From: Medicago truncatula
Taxonomy: Eukaryota; Streptophyta; Magnoliopsida; Fabales; Fabaceae
DNA length: 64,000 nt
NCBI RefSeq assembly: GCF_003473485.1
Contig: NC_053046.1
Span: 1,994,001-2,058,000 of the forward strand
Direction: 5' to 3'
A model generated the notes under the pieces. The model had not been told where the DNA came from. It saw only the letters and a list, made by a program, of their open reading frames with translations, and did no database searches. The first letter of the stretch is position 1. The number at the start of each line of letters is the position of its first letter. Below are positions 45,776 through 58,510 of this stretch, in pieces. The translations under genes were made by a program, and so were the position numbers.

Positions 45776-46027
45776 ACCTTATTAGTAGGATATAATTTAT
45801 TTGTGTATACACTCAAATGCTTTGCTCCATCTCATTCATAAGAGGGATATTGATTTTTTTTACCAATTAATTACCTATGTGTGCAGAGACACACTACATC
45901 TGCATTGAGTTTTAGATTTAGGATATAAATGAATGTGGATAACTTCATCATCCTTGCTAATAGGTGTTTTTAATTTTATTTAATAATATTGTTTTTAATT
46001 AGGGTATATATACAAACACACACTATA

Positions 46028-47926
46028 CAGTAGAAACTCTATAAATTAATAATGTCGGGATCGGAGAAATTTATTAATTTAGAGAGTCATTAATTTATCG
46101 ATAAATTAATAATTATTAATTTAAAGAGTTTTTAAGTAATTATACTGTACATACCAAACAAAAAGGCAAATTAGTCTATGTCTCTTAGAATTACATTGCA
46201 CCAAATCTTGGGACTCAATGTAAATTAATAAATATTGTATTCATATCCATTGGAAATATGACTTTTGACTTTTGAAGTGTATAGTAAATGTAAACAAGTG
46301 GAATGTTCAATGTATTCTTAAGCAAGTTTGGCATATATAAATTACATGAATGTGTTAAAAGTATTCAAACCATATCTCACTCACGAGATGGCTTCTCATC
46401 TAAAAGGTGTTGCAAAATCAACTATGTCAGAACAAATACGTAAGGAGTTGTGCGAGTACAAGAGAGATAATCCTGCAAGCACACAAAAAGACTTGCAGAG
46501 ATGGCTTGAGGGAAAATTTCAGTTGAAAGTTAGTCAAGGAACAATATCAAACACACTTAAGCGGTCAAATGACTATCTCTCTGCTGAAATAGAAAAGGGA
46601 AGAGCGGAGATCAAAAGACACAAACCAGCAAAATATCCTGACATGGAGAAGGTTGTTTATGAGTGGTTTCTACAGCATCAAGAACGTGTGAATATCACAG
46701 GAGAATTAATTTTGCAGAAGGCAAGAGATACAATGAAACTCTTGTACCCTCATGATGATTCAGATTTTAACTTCTCTACAGGATGGCTTGGGAAATTCAA
46801 GCACCGACATGGCATAAAGTCATTTCGTCGTTTTGTCGAGAGTGGGTCTGTTGATGTACAAGACATGGAGCAGAAATTGGTATCGATTCGAGAGAAAATT
46901 GATCAGTTCCCTATGAAAGATGTTTTTAATATGGATGAAACTGGGTTGTTTTATAGGCTACAAGTTGATCATTCACTGGCAACAAAACAACTTGAAGGAA
47001 GAAAACAAGATAAAGAAAGGCTGACGGTAGTTATTTGTTGCAATGAAGATGGCTCTGAAAAAAATCCCTCTATGGATTATTGGGAAATATGCAAAGCCTC
47101 GTTGCTTCAAGAATGTCAACATGAATAGCTTGGATTGTCAGTATCGAGCTAACAAAAAAGCATGGATGACTAGTGTGCTTTTTGATGAATATGTTCGTTC
47201 ATTTGACCAAATGATGCATGGTAGAAGAGTTCTACTTGTGGTGGATAATTGTCCAGCACATCCAAGAAATATTGAAGGGCTAAGAAACGTTGAGTTGTTC
47301 TTCTTGCCACCCAACATGACATCAAAGATTCAACCTTGAAATAGAAAAGGGAAGAAACTCAAGACCTCCAGACTATGATCAATCAATGTGGCTATCGTAA
47401 TAAGATGGATATCGACAATCTAATGAACTACCCAGGTGAAAATGAAGCATGTTTGGAGGTTCAGAGTTTAGAAGATATTGTGCGTACTATCATTGAGAAC
47501 AATGCAGAGGATGACGACGAAGATGATACGGTGTCTTTGGAGCCTGTTACGCGAAAGGAAGCACTTATGGCGTCGAACACTCTTCACAACTTTATGATAC
47601 AATACAAAAATACAACACCTCAGCTATTGGATGCAATAAGAAAAGTTAGAGATGAGCTCCAAATAGACTTGAACTTTAAAGGAAAACAAACAACTACTGA
47701 ATCATATTTCAACAAAGTGTAATATATTTTTTTTCAGTTTCTATGAATTATTAATTTATGATTTTCTTGGGACCGAAAATTATAAAGGGATCTCCCAAAA
47801 AATTATTATCTTATTATTTTATCGAATTATTCAATTTTTTACACTGGCTCAAGTCGGGACCGGACAAATTTATTATTTTAGAGAATTTATTAATTTATCG
47901 AGTATTAATTTAAAGAGTTTCTACTG
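46028..47926 (+). mobile_element. Pogo-like DNA transposon (Lemi1/Emigrant type), 1,899 bp
   Basis: The ends are CAGTAGAAACTCTATAAATT and, on the complement of the right end, CAGTAGAAACTCTTTAAATT, flanked by TA at 46026-46027 and 47927-47928. Subterminal blocks TTTATTAATTTAGAGAG and GTCGGGA(T/C)CGGA(GA/CA)AA occur on both sides. CAGTA(G/A)AACCTCTATAAATTA-like ends and a TA target are known from plant Lemi1 and its Emigrant MITEs. The element carries the broken transposase gene described separately. Confidence 0.93.
46346..47722 (+). pseudogene. Pogo/Tigger-type transposase, inactivated
   Basis: ATG candidates are 46346 and 46388 (MASHLKGVAKSTMSEQIRKE). A CENP-B-like N-terminal helix-turn-helix comes first (STQKDLQRWLEGKFQLKVSQ, GTISNTLKRS), then a Tc5/CENPB-type helix-turn-helix (FSTGWLGKFKHRHGIKSFRR), then a DDE domain with VFNMDETGLFYRLQ (first Asp) and LLVVDNCPAHPR (second Asp). 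The frame changes at a run of seven A (47058-47064) and meets TGA straight after TSKIQP (47337). The segment that normally follows, holding the third catalytic Asp, is absent. An open acidic tail (47375-47722, ending ESYFNKV) remains. Frameshift, stop and missing third Asp make it non-functional. Confidence 0.93.
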
Positions 47927-47954
47927 TACATTTCTTTAAGGAGCGCACACACAA

Positions 47955-48290
47955 TACATTTATATTACTTCATTCATATTTTATTATATGTCACCTTGCC
48001 GGTTTTAAACATATTAAAAAATGTAATTATTTTATATGTGAAAGAGAAATTATGTGTGATTTTACAAAATTGTCTTTCATTAATAATATGAGAACGAAAA
48101 ATTAAAAGAATTGAAAGAAAAACTAAAAGAATTGAAGAAAAGAAATAGAGTAAAATTAAATAAGGGTGTGATAGAAAAGAAACATCAATGTTTCATTGTT
48201 ATTGTAAAGTGGTTTATAATATTTCATATTTTTTTAAAATGTGACATATAATAAAATAAGGATGAAATGAAGTATAATATGTCAAACGTT
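47955..48290. mobile_element. Imperfect foldback MITE
   Basis: TATATTACTTCATTCATATTTTATTATATGTCAC on the left (read in two parts: TATATTACTTCATTC, TTTTATTATATGTCAC) pairs with GTGACATATAATAAAATAAGG and GAAATGAAGTATAATA on the right. It sits just right of the pogo element. Confidence 0.65.
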
Positions 48291-48298
48291 TGTTTTTA

Positions 48299-49057
48299 GG
48301 TGGATTTTAGGGTGAGGGTTCAACTAAGTCCCTCGCCGATGGACCACCACAAAAACACCATTTGATTAAATTATTGGTCCAAATTATTTGAAAATAAAAA
48401 TAAGAACATTTAGTTCTTTCCACACACAATCCTACCTCTAACTCTTTCTCGTTTGGATCCTTCTCAGTTCACCACAAATATGCAGAAGATGCTTGTTGAA
48501 AGTTAACTAGAACTTGTGATGATAATCAACCTAAATAAAAATTGGCAACACCATGGTGAAATTGAATGAAGATTATGGTTGTTTATATCTTATTTTTTAT
48601 TGGGTTTAATAGAAAGGTAGACTAGATGTTTAACTTTCATCAACCGCTTAATTAAATTTCCATTTCCGTAACAATTATGAACAGAGAAGTTGCAATCTAT
48701 TTGATTGAATGAACATTAACGGGCTTTCGACTTGGATTGGTTTGGTACCACCATCCGAAATTCGATTATAATCATGTGTTATTGTTTGTTAAATGATGGA
48801 AATTGATTTGCTGAAACATAATGGTTACTTATTTTGTCAACCCAGAAAACAAAACCATCTGCATCTTCTCAAGTGGAGATGATATGCGCGGAAAAATAGT
48901 TGGAAAGGATAGAGATATGGACATAATTGTGTGTGTAAAAAGATGGATGTTCTCCTATTTATTTTCAAATAATGTGGACCATTGATTCAATTAAATGTTG
49001 TTTTATTTGTGCTTCACCGGTGAGGGACTTAATTGAGCCCTCACCCTAGAATCCACC
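48299..49057. mobile_element. TIR element, 759 bp, GGTGGATT ends
   Basis: GGTGGATTTTAGGGTGAGGG then TTCAACTAAGTCCCTC on the left matches the complement of the right end (GGTGGATTCTAGGGTGAGGG, CTCAATTAAGTCCCTCACC). Pairing continues loosely for about 100 bp (ATTTGAAAATAAAAATAAG with CCTATTTATTTTCAAAT). The flanks TTGTTTTTA and TTTTTTTTT are only a weak 9-bp match because a SINE tail abuts the right end. The interior lacks a recognisable gene. Confidence 0.82.
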
Positions 49058-49192
49058 TTTTTTTTTTGTCAGATAGCCTAGTGGCTAGAATTCACCTTAT
49101 AAGGTGAATAAGTGGGGTGTTCGGGGTTCGAATCCCGACCCCTGCATATAATAATACATTGTCCTACCAACTAAGTTATGCTCACGGGACGA
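49058..49192 (-). mobile_element. tRNA-derived SINE abutting the TIR element
   Basis: Minus strand: GTGAGCATAACTTAGTTGGT (A-box region), ATGTATTATTATATGCAGGG, GGGATTCGAACCCCGAACACC (B-box), CACTTATTCACC, then TAGGCTATCTGAC and poly-A (T-run at 49058-49067). It is the best preserved head-to-tail copy in the window. Its A-tail starts exactly where the 48299-49057 element ends. Confidence 0.85.
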
Positions 49193-49314
49193 ATCCACCT
49201 TGTTTTTAATTGTAAATAACTAAATATTAGTAATTAGTTTTTTGTGATGAAAAATGTTGGTAATTAGATGTTTAATCATTCGTTTGAATTTGAACTTAGA
49301 AACTATAAATTTTT

Positions 49315-49685
49315 GGCAAATTCCATGGTACATCTAACAATTTAAGTGTATTGGTACACCAAATCCTTAAATTAATAGTTAAATGAGTTATTTTTTGTAG
49401 GAAAAAATTATTTTCTATCACCTATAATTATAATAACTAAATCTTATTTACCAAAAACGTCAACGCAATAAAATTTGATTTTTCTGAATTCTTATTACTC
49501 ATAATTGAGAATTTTGATTATTTTTTACAATAAAATGTAAAAAAATTTAGTATGATTTTTATAAAAAATGAAATGATGTTTTATCTTATAAAATAATATT
49601 TTCTAAAATATATAAGTCAACAAACACCTATTTTCTTCATAAAAAATGACAGTTAAATTATAAAAATTGTAAGCGAGAGTATCGG
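49315..49685. mobile_element. TIR element, copy C of the roughly 400-bp family, interrupted by the solo LTR
   Basis: It starts GGCAAATTCCATGGTACATC and follows copy B (41644) through ATCTTATTTACCAAAA-CGTC and TTACTCATAAT to GAGAGTATCGG, where the LTR is inserted. TACACCGGTAATTA resumes after 52683. The right terminal sequence is diverged. Confidence 0.88.
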
Positions 49686-52678
49686 TGTAACACACTATTT
49701 CTATTAAAGCAATAAAACATGCGAATAATAATAATATTCAAGAAATAGTCGATACTTTTACCAAATCAAAGGAAATCAAAATCGAATCAACGGTCAACAT
49801 GCATGTATATAAAACCTCATCAGTCGCAGCGGATACAAAATTCTTATACATCAAGCATACATGTCACATGATCTCAAAAAAATGCATAAGCATAAAAATC
49901 TCCAAGTCCGACAAGTGGACAAATCTCAAAACATGAATAAATCCAACAAAAGATCTAGAGCTATCAAACAAAATCCCTATATCAGAGCCGACTCTACTCT
50001 AAGACCTGATAGTGGAGAAAGCTCCCACTATCCAGCAACACCAAGTACTCACCAAGTTACTAGTGGGGGTGAGTATTACATCAACATAATCCAAATAATC
50101 AATTAAGCAGGAATAATTAAATTCAGGTAACATGTAATGGATCAAGAGTAGATAGTTTCCGAAAATTCATTCTTACCATAATTCAAATCTCTTAGATATG
50201 GGTTTAACAAACATAATATCATCAACAGACATTCATTCAACAATCTTACCAATTCACAAGTTCCTCAATTCATATAGTCAATAATGACACAATTCATCAA
50301 TCAATCAAATGTAATCATCACAATTACTCATTCACAACCACAATGTACATCAACTACATTCACAACTAGGACTCATGCCACAACATGATATGATCCTAGA
50401 CACACCATGTATGCATGCGGTACCGGTCTCACCAATATTTAGGCCGTCGCCCCTGATGCCGACAGAACATCATAATCTCACCATTTGGATATATAAAAAT
50501 ATTTGTCTCCATCAGTCATGTATGCATGAACATATGACTCAACAACAATGCATATGTTCACACAACAACTCACCATATTCTCACCAATATTACTTGCATA
50601 AATGCATTCACACCAATTCATCATTTCTCGACATATATGAACTAACCAACAATTCACAATATCATATATATATATATATATATTCACCCACCATATCATA
50701 ATAAACAATGTATATGGATTCACCAATATCATCACCTTCACATAATTTCACATCAATTACATGATTTGCTCACATTCCAAGTAAAGAGGATAATACGTCA
50801 CCTTAAGATAAACATCTCATTCCATATTCAACTATCAATCCAATACTTCCATATAGTCATACAAAATCAATTATGAAGGATTTATAAGGTGACTTGTTAA
50901 AAGAATTATTTCCGACAAAATCCATATCAAGTGACAACCGGTCAACATTGATAATTCCACAATCCCACCCAAAAATCAAGTTTGACATGATTAAGACATT
51001 GTGCTAACCTTACAAGCATTTCCTAAGCCCATAAGAACTGTAGACTAAGCTTGCAACCCCTTTTTGTTCATAAAAACCAAGTTTCGACAATTTCCGAAAA
51101 ACCGAACACGACACAATCTCAAGTTTCAAACCATTTGGAAAATTGAAGTTTCAACAAAGTTAAATGTGTTCCAGCAGAAAAGTTGGTGAAAACAGCAAAA
51201 GAACACTTTAAAACGATCGCCTAGGACCCCTACACGACCACCCCCAAGCACCCGGACACGGAACAACGTTGTCGTTGTCCTGTCCTGGGCGCTTGGCGCT
51301 AGAGGTGTAGCGCCTAGCGCTAGCTCACTGACATGTGGGCGCCTAGCGCCCTTGTGCAGGCGCAGCGCTTCGTAAACGCGCGTTTTCGCGTGTTTCAGCC
51401 GCGGGTTTTCGCCAATTTCGACCAAAAATCGAATGTTTAAAGTCCTCAATCATCAAAAGTGATCCGAGGCATAACCCGAGGCTCTAACACATCGAACTCG
51501 CTCGTTTTGTGGCATTTGTACAAGTTATGAAATTGTTAAAATGATTTTTCTCAAAACAATAAGTCTTCATCAACAACAACAATTCATTTCTTCCAATTCA
51601 ACACAATTCACAACAACATCTCAACATAATTCATACCCAAGTCATGCAATGAGATTATCATCAACAATTAACCACAACCACAACTTATGATCATGCATTC
51701 CATCATATTTCAACAACAACATGTCATAACTCACCAATTCCATTAAACCACCAACAACAATCCATTTCTCAACAACAAATCATGAATCATGCAAACCCAA
51801 GCCATGAATTATCATCAACAATATGACTAAACAACAACAACAACCATTGATCATGAAACATATCACAATTCATCAACAACCATGCATAATTCACCAATTG
51901 AGCATAATTTACAAACTACCCATTTTCATACATCATGAACTTGCAATTTCATCATCAACAATTCATTTAACATCAAATTAACATATTCAAACATATCTCT
52001 ACAACATAAGCACGAATTTCAAAGATTGGGTTCATGATAATCACTTATTCCCATAATCAATTATGCATAGAACAAGAGAAAAAGAATTAACTAAACGATT
52101 ATGATGAAAACTAACCCCCTTACCTTAGATAAGGATTAACCCAAACTTAGGCTTCAATTTAGCTCCTAAGCTCACCCCAATTCTTGATTCTTCAAGTTCT
52201 CCTCTTCTAACCCTTTTTCTTCTCTTCACCACTTTCTCTCTCTACCTCTCTCTAGAAATATCTTGTGAAATGAAAATGAATGATATTTCCTGAGACAAAC
52301 TCATATGGTATATTCCCCTTAATGGGCTTAACTTAGTTTCTAGTGGACTTAACCCATTCTCACAATTCCAAAAGGTTACTACTATTTTCAACGGTAAAAT
52401 GCTATTAATGATCACTTAGCGGTAAAACACTACTAACGGTCAATTAACGGTAACATACTAATTATTACTCTAGTAACTCGGTAAAACTAATGACTCTCAC
52501 CAATTAATAAAAATAATTCTCACCAACTTATAATTTTACCCGTTCTCACAAAATGACCAAAATACCTTCTAAAACGAAAACTCAATAAAATGCACTCAAT
52601 GACAGATAATCACATGCAAGCACATATAACACATATAAAATAATTAAAAATAATTCTAACAAAAATCGGGCTGTTACA
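49686..52678 (-). mobile_element. Solo LTR, 2,993 bp, probably Ty3/gypsy (Tekay-like)
   Basis: Read on the minus strand it starts TGTAACAGCCCGATTTTTGT and ends GTGTTACA, so it has TG...CA ends, and it is flanked by the 5-bp duplication ATCGG at 49681-49685 and 52679-52683. There is no second LTR, primer-binding site or polyprotein inside, so it is a solo LTR left by recombination. Length near 3 kb and the TGTAACA(G/C)CCCGA start are familiar from Tekay/Del chromoviruses of legumes; that family call is from memory. A GC-rich segment at 51240-51420 contains repeated GCGC-AGCGC palindromes. Low-complexity CAA-rich DNA covers 51550-52080. Confidence 0.9.
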
Positions 52679-52689
52679 ATCGGTACACC

Positions 52690-52915
52690 GGTAATTATTT
52701 GCATACGTGACACATGATGACTGAACACATTTTGTAGAAAAAAAAGTCCCTGCAATTTTTTATTGTTTAAAAAAAGTCCCTGCAAAATATTTTGTTTTTT
52801 AAAAAATAAAATATTTTGCAATGACATTTTTCAACAATTTTTTTTACATGGACTAAAACCAAAACGAGACATATTTGCAGGGACTAAAACCATAATTTAG
52901 CCGTCTCAAATTATA
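52690..52915. mobile_element. Remnant of a GGGACTAAAACC-type TIR element
   Basis: AGTCCCTGCAATTTTT and AGTCCCTGCAAAATATTTTG on the left and CAGGGACTAAAACCATAATTTA on the right are inverted in part. The outer left end is lost. It belongs to the same style as the elements at 23799 and 24870. Confidence 0.5.
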
Positions 52916-53698
52916 TGTCATATTGTATATTTTTCTTTTTTCCAAATTATATGTCACATTTATAATACTAATACAATATTTATTATTTTTTTTCTAATAT
53001 TTATTGTGTTTCAATCATCTAACTACTCTCCTCTAAAAAAAAAAAAAATCATCTAACTACTTTATTAACTTTAATTAAAAAAATATTTTAGTAAATGAAA
53101 CATATTTTATCATTAAAATCAATATTACTAATCATTTTTTTAATAACTGTGTAAAATTTAAAATATATCTAATTTAAAAAAGAGAGAATAATGTATGTGA
53201 AGTGTGAAGATAAGAGTAAGGTAACAACAACACACATTTTAATATACATTGTCTTTGATTGGTTAAAAATCATATGGATTCTATCAAATCATCTAGATAA
53301 ATTTGATGGAATTTATTCGAGTTTTAACCAATAAAAAATAATGATAAATTAAAAAAAAAAATATATATATATTAAAATGAGAATGTTAAACAGTGCCTTT
53401 AAGGTATTGATTAAACAACCAAAATAAATAACTTATTTTTTTTTTATACAAAATGGTGCAATTATTACTTAATCAAAAGTCAAAACTTATATTTTTAACC
53501 TAAATTTTTTATTTATAGTTTCCTTAATATTAATCTGAGAGTATCGTTAAGCAAGACTCATATTAAAATGTGTGTCTTTATTAATACTCATGCTAATTGA
53601 ATGGTTGCAAAACAGTGATGATTAAAAATGAAGAGAAGGGGAATGAAATTGGTGGGGGTAAGAAAGGGAAAGGTGATTGTGTGAGTTAATTTTATTTT

Positions 53699-54083
53699 GG
53701 TTTAAATATGCCTTTAGTCCTTGCACTTTCATCAGATTTTGGCATTGGTTCCTACATTTTTTTTTCTTTTTGAATTGGTCCTGCACTTTGTAAAAATATT
53801 GGTATTGGTCCCTCTATTAATTTTATGTTAAAAAAAACACACAAAATTATTGGCATTGGTCCTTGCACTTTGTAAAAATATTGGTATTGGTCCCTGCACT
53901 TTGTAAAAATATTAATATTGGTGCCACGTGGTGTGAAATGATTGGGCCACGTGACACTCCATTGGTTTTGTGTTTTTTTTTTTAACAGAAAGTTAACTGA
54001 GGGACCAATACCAATATTTTTACAAAGTACAGGGATCAATGACAAACAAAAAAAAGTGCACAGACCAATACCACATTTAAACC
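53699..54083. mobile_element. Mutator-like MITE, 385 bp, 9-bp duplication TTTTATTTT
   Basis: The ends are GGTTTAAATATGCCTTTAGT and (complement) GGTTTAAATGTGGTATTGGT, with TTTTATTTT at 53690-53698 and 54084-54092. Inside, GGTATTGGTCCCT(C/G)CA..TTTGTAAAAATATTGG is repeated three times. The duplicated sequence is low complexity, so the match is less decisive than at 23799. Confidence 0.85.
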
Positions 54084-54092
54084 TTTTATTTT

Positions 54093-57000
54093 TTTCTTTA
54101 GAAGGCAGATGTCAGTTAAGCTTTAGTTGTGCATCTGTGAGTACAGCTGGACTTAGCTGAAGCCAGCTGGCATTGTACGGACACGAATACGCAGCTACCG
54201 TCGCCGTTTCAGCACGTTCCTTTTCTCTCTCTCTCTCTTTCAAAAAAGAAAGAAAATGCAGCGTGTCTTAAATATTAAATTATCGTTCATACTATAGTTT
54301 TCTGAGAGATATTCATTCATATTATATAGTTTTTTTAATAAATTTTTGATAGAATGGGAGTTGAAAACAGTACACGAGCGACAGAGTGGGGACCAGTTTG
54401 CTGAGACAGTGAACCATGCCATTACCTACGAATTGTTACGAGATTACGGTCTTGCCCTTTTATTTTGATTTGTATATTTTGAACGTTCAATGAGAGACTC
54501 TTTTCTTGGTCTATGTGCGTGGGATTTGCTATGGCAATGTGCTAATGAGTAATGACAAAGGTTTTGTGTTTGACAACAAAATATAAGTTGAGGCTAATAT
54601 CAATAGTATCATTTAGGTTTGAATATTTTACGTAAAAGTAAATTGATTATTGTAATTATTCTTATCAATATCTTTCTTGGATGGAATCCCCTCTGTATCT
54701 GACTTGAATTTCTCCATCATCAAGATTATCTCTTTTTAGTCAATTTCAACATCTTTGTACCATGATAGAAACATCGCATTTTGTATGATTGTTAGGGGTA
54801 GTTAATCTATCTCTTCATGTAACATATGAAGATATAGTCATTAGTTGTTGTCCATCTACATCTTCATGTAATGCATGAATATATATTGATGTAACATGTA
54901 AAGATGTAGTTGTTACTTGTAAGTTGTTGTTCATCTATATTTTGATAAAAATTTTAATTGTATCTTAGTTGATGTAAATGTTGTTGTTTTTGGATTTCAA
55001 AAGAATTATGTTATATTATTGGATTGAGTCATAGATTAGGCTCATTTTTTTGAGATTTTTTGTGAGATTTATCGAATTGTACAATACAGACGATCAACTA
55101 CGGTATTTTATAAGATAAAACAAACAAATTATTGTTTTGGTTTACTATTGCACCGTAGAAAATCCGCTCTCAAATTACACCCTCAATATGCATATTATAC
55201 CACTATTTAATATGGTCGGGGACCACCTGAAACCAACAAGGGCAGAAAAGAGAGAAGAAAATAACGGCTTGAAAATTCAAAACAACGAAGAACTTTTTTT
55301 TAGGTGCAGTAGGGACTTCACAACAAATGATCAAAAACACACATGACTTGTTTCACAACCCAATCAAACAGACGTCAAAGACGAATACCATTTTTTTTTA
55401 TTACTGAATTATGTGTGTTCTTTTCCGTTCACAAAACTATGTAGCCCCAAGAGCACGCCCTTGGGGTTCCACTTCTATTACAAAACACTACTAGTTGGTG
55501 CTAACTTTCCACCGTAGGACTTTGAGATTTTTCAGTTCTCACTACAATGACTCTAATTCAAAACTTTGGTATTTAATCTTCTATCCTTCCAACTTTCTAA
55601 GTTCCAACAAGTGGATACATAAATCCAGTCACAAATATAATGATAGGAGAAGCACAAAGGAAAAAGAATTCCACCACATTCAATTTATCATTGAAACTGC
55701 AAAATTTGGGAGTCGATTTACATAAGCACTTCATACATCTCTCCCAACTTTATTGGTTTTGTTTAACTGTTATATGTTGCTTCAATAACAAAGGTTTAAC
55801 GAGATTTTCATTATCTCTTGGATGATCAAATTCATCTTATTTTCGTGATTTTGTTGCATCTAGTTTTTTTTTTACTGTTATATTTGGCTTTTGATTGTAT
55901 TGTCTTTCTTTTGAACATGTTGAATCATTTTTCGTTGGGATATTTTACACGTTCTTGTCCTTTAGATTTTCCAGTGGATTTTATTTTTCTATGTCCTTAA
56001 ACATTTGCTCATTTTGATAAAAAGAAATACAACTTACCAATCTTGGATTGAAATTGAAAAAAATAGTAATAACCATCTACTACAAGCCCTAATTAACCTT
56101 TACTAAAAAAAAATAAAAATCTAATTAACCTCCTCTCTGGTTTCAAAAGTTGGTATTGATGACAAAGTAACAGCCACACACCTGTGCAATGTGTAAATAT
56201 TAGAAGGGTGGGTAGAAGAAAACAAATAATATAAATCGATGCCAGCTATATGTGTTTGAACTTTGTTGTAAACGATGCAAACTTTTCTGGCATTATTTAT
56301 TTTTAATATATACTATAAATAAATTAGTATATCCCCAACATTTTGAGGTGCATATCATGAATTAGAGCACAAAACAAAACCAGAGAAGCAATATAGCATC
56401 TCATGTGCCTTATACCTTGCCCATGCTGCTGCAGTAACTACCTTTTCACAATTAATCCTAGTACGCACTATACCTAATTAGTACTTCAAATGAAACATCT
56501 TGTGAAAGCATTTGACCCCACTTCAAAGAAGAGAGATCAAAACACGTAGGACAAACCATATACATGACTACGTACAAATGTTACCCAATGCATTGCACAC
56601 CATCCCAAATTGAAAGTGTGCATGAAATGAGCTGTTGTAGGACAAAAGAAGTCCACTTTCAAAACTGGTTATCTTAATCAATGAAAATATTCACATAATT
56701 ACAAATTATTTTTTTAAGGGATTCATATAAATAGATAATTTAAATAATATATTGATGTAATATATCGCTAAAGAAAAAAAAAATCTGGTTAAGAGAGGAG
56801 AACTCGTCTTGTATGTTCCACACGTTTTTTGATAAAAATTAATTATCGATCAACGGCGACGAAAATTTCGTATTGATAAATATGTTAAAAAAAAGAAGAC
56901 AAAGAATGAAATATTTAAAAACATTTCTAGAAGGCAAAACAATCCCTTGCACCTAGCAATGCATGTAAATTTTTATTAAAAGGAAAACTTAGTAATTAAT

Positions 57001-58500
57001 TAGTATAGTATATAGTATTTTATCACCGAAGGATTACAAATTAAAATGAGTATTTAAATATTTTTTTTATTAAAGAAAATGAGTATTCAAATAAGTTTTA
57101 GAATTAAATATAATTATATTAAACAATATGATCCATCAATATTCTTATTTGATTTGTAAATAAATATATATTCTTTAAATCCAAATTTAAAATTACAATA
57201 TTAAGATGGCAACTATTATGAGTTGAGTCCAATTAATAAATACATTTAAAAGTGAAAATGTAAGTGTTTGATTGGGGAGGACATAATATATCTAATTAAA
57301 AATCACTATAATACCAAGAGAGATTAAATTTAACATAAGAGCCTAAACTCTCACAATGTGCAAATCAACATTCAAATTTTGACCGAGAGATGTATCCATA
57401 TTAAAAACCTGAAATAACTTGGATAAAATCATCTCCGGTTGAATGAACCTATAAGAAACAAATATATCAATATAAAACGGATGATCAAATAATTTCAACA
57501 TAATTTATATTATCTTCTTCTTATTATTATAATTAACGAATATTGGATTTTTCTTTAAAAAAAAAAACGAATGTTGGATTTTATTCCATTAAAATGCTGA
57601 ATTTTTTATAATGTCATTTTTGACAAATAATAAATATATATATACCAAATTTTATATTATCTTCTTCTTATTAATTAATGAACGTTGATTTTTAATTCCA
57701 TAAACGTGCTCGTTTTTTTAATTGTAATCTTTTGACAAAGAGTTTTAATTTGTATATACCAAAATTTATATTATATTCTTTACTACTTATCATGAATGTT
57801 GAATTTTATTCCATAAAAAATGCTGAATTTTAAACTATTTTTTTTTTTTTACAATTTTTTTGGTAGAATACAAAGAATTATTAATTATATATAGACCAAC
57901 AAAATTTCAGTCAATATACACCAATTATTTTAGTAAAACAAAATATTAAATTGATATTAATTTGGGAATGCTCATAAATTCAACTTTGAGAACATGCACC
58001 AAGTTGGTTTCATAATCATAAGAAAAAAATACAAAAATGTGAAGAAAAGAAAAACGTTGTTGGTGAAAAGTAACTCCCAGATCTATTTATTTATTTTTAT
58101 TTTGATTTTCTCTTTAATTGCTTTATTACTGTTGTTGTTCTCATTGTCACCTTATCAAAGTCGTATCATTCTTATTCGTAATACAGTAGTCGTAAATATT
58201 CACAGAATTGGCATCACTTTTAATTAAAAATATTCATTGAAACCGTGATACGGACATCAATAAAATAGGAAATAAATAAAAAAAGATTATTTATTTTTGC
58301 ATGTGATATTAATATTGTCAAAGAAGAAATATAATAAGAACGTAGAAAGAGAAAGAGAATGAACGAAAAAAAAGAGCACAAGTCAAAGTTGTCATTAACC
58401 TCAAAATCTGTCATAAACGGTAAAAAGATCGCGGAGAGATACTATGACAAATCCGTAATATCATAACTTGTCTAAGGACAAATCCGTCTTTACACTTTCA
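54093..58500. other. Long intergenic region, no gene seen
   Basis: A GC-richer piece at 54100-54240 (CAGCTGG repeats, CTCTCTCTCTCT) resembles a promoter or leader but has no downstream gene that I can read. The remainder is AT-rich. Diverged tandem repeats are listed separately at 57500. The last few hundred bases are the upstream region of the hexokinase-like gene. Confidence 0.45.
57500..57850. repeat. Diverged tandem repeat, about 120-140-bp period, nearly three copies
   Basis: TTTATATTATCTTCTTCTTATTA occurs at about 57506 and 57650 and, changed, near 57769. Each is followed by GAATGTTG-ATTTTATTCCAT and AATGCTGAATTTT-like sequence. Confidence 0.65.
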
Positions 58501-58510
58501 TTATAAAAAG
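58501..58510 (+). promoter_or_regulatory. TATA box of the hexokinase-like gene
   Basis: TTATAAAAAG lies about 30 bases before the likely leader start (near 58535, ATCTTCCAACATTTCC) and upstream of a CT-rich leader (TTTCTTTCTCTCTCTAC, TTTCTCTCTCTTAC) typical of plant 5' UTRs. Confidence 0.6.

Noticed and set aside
51126..51449. Minus-strand frame through the GC-rich core of the solo LTR
   Set aside because: It lies wholly inside the LTR, its length is explained by the GC-rich palindromic repeats, and no protein family was recognised.
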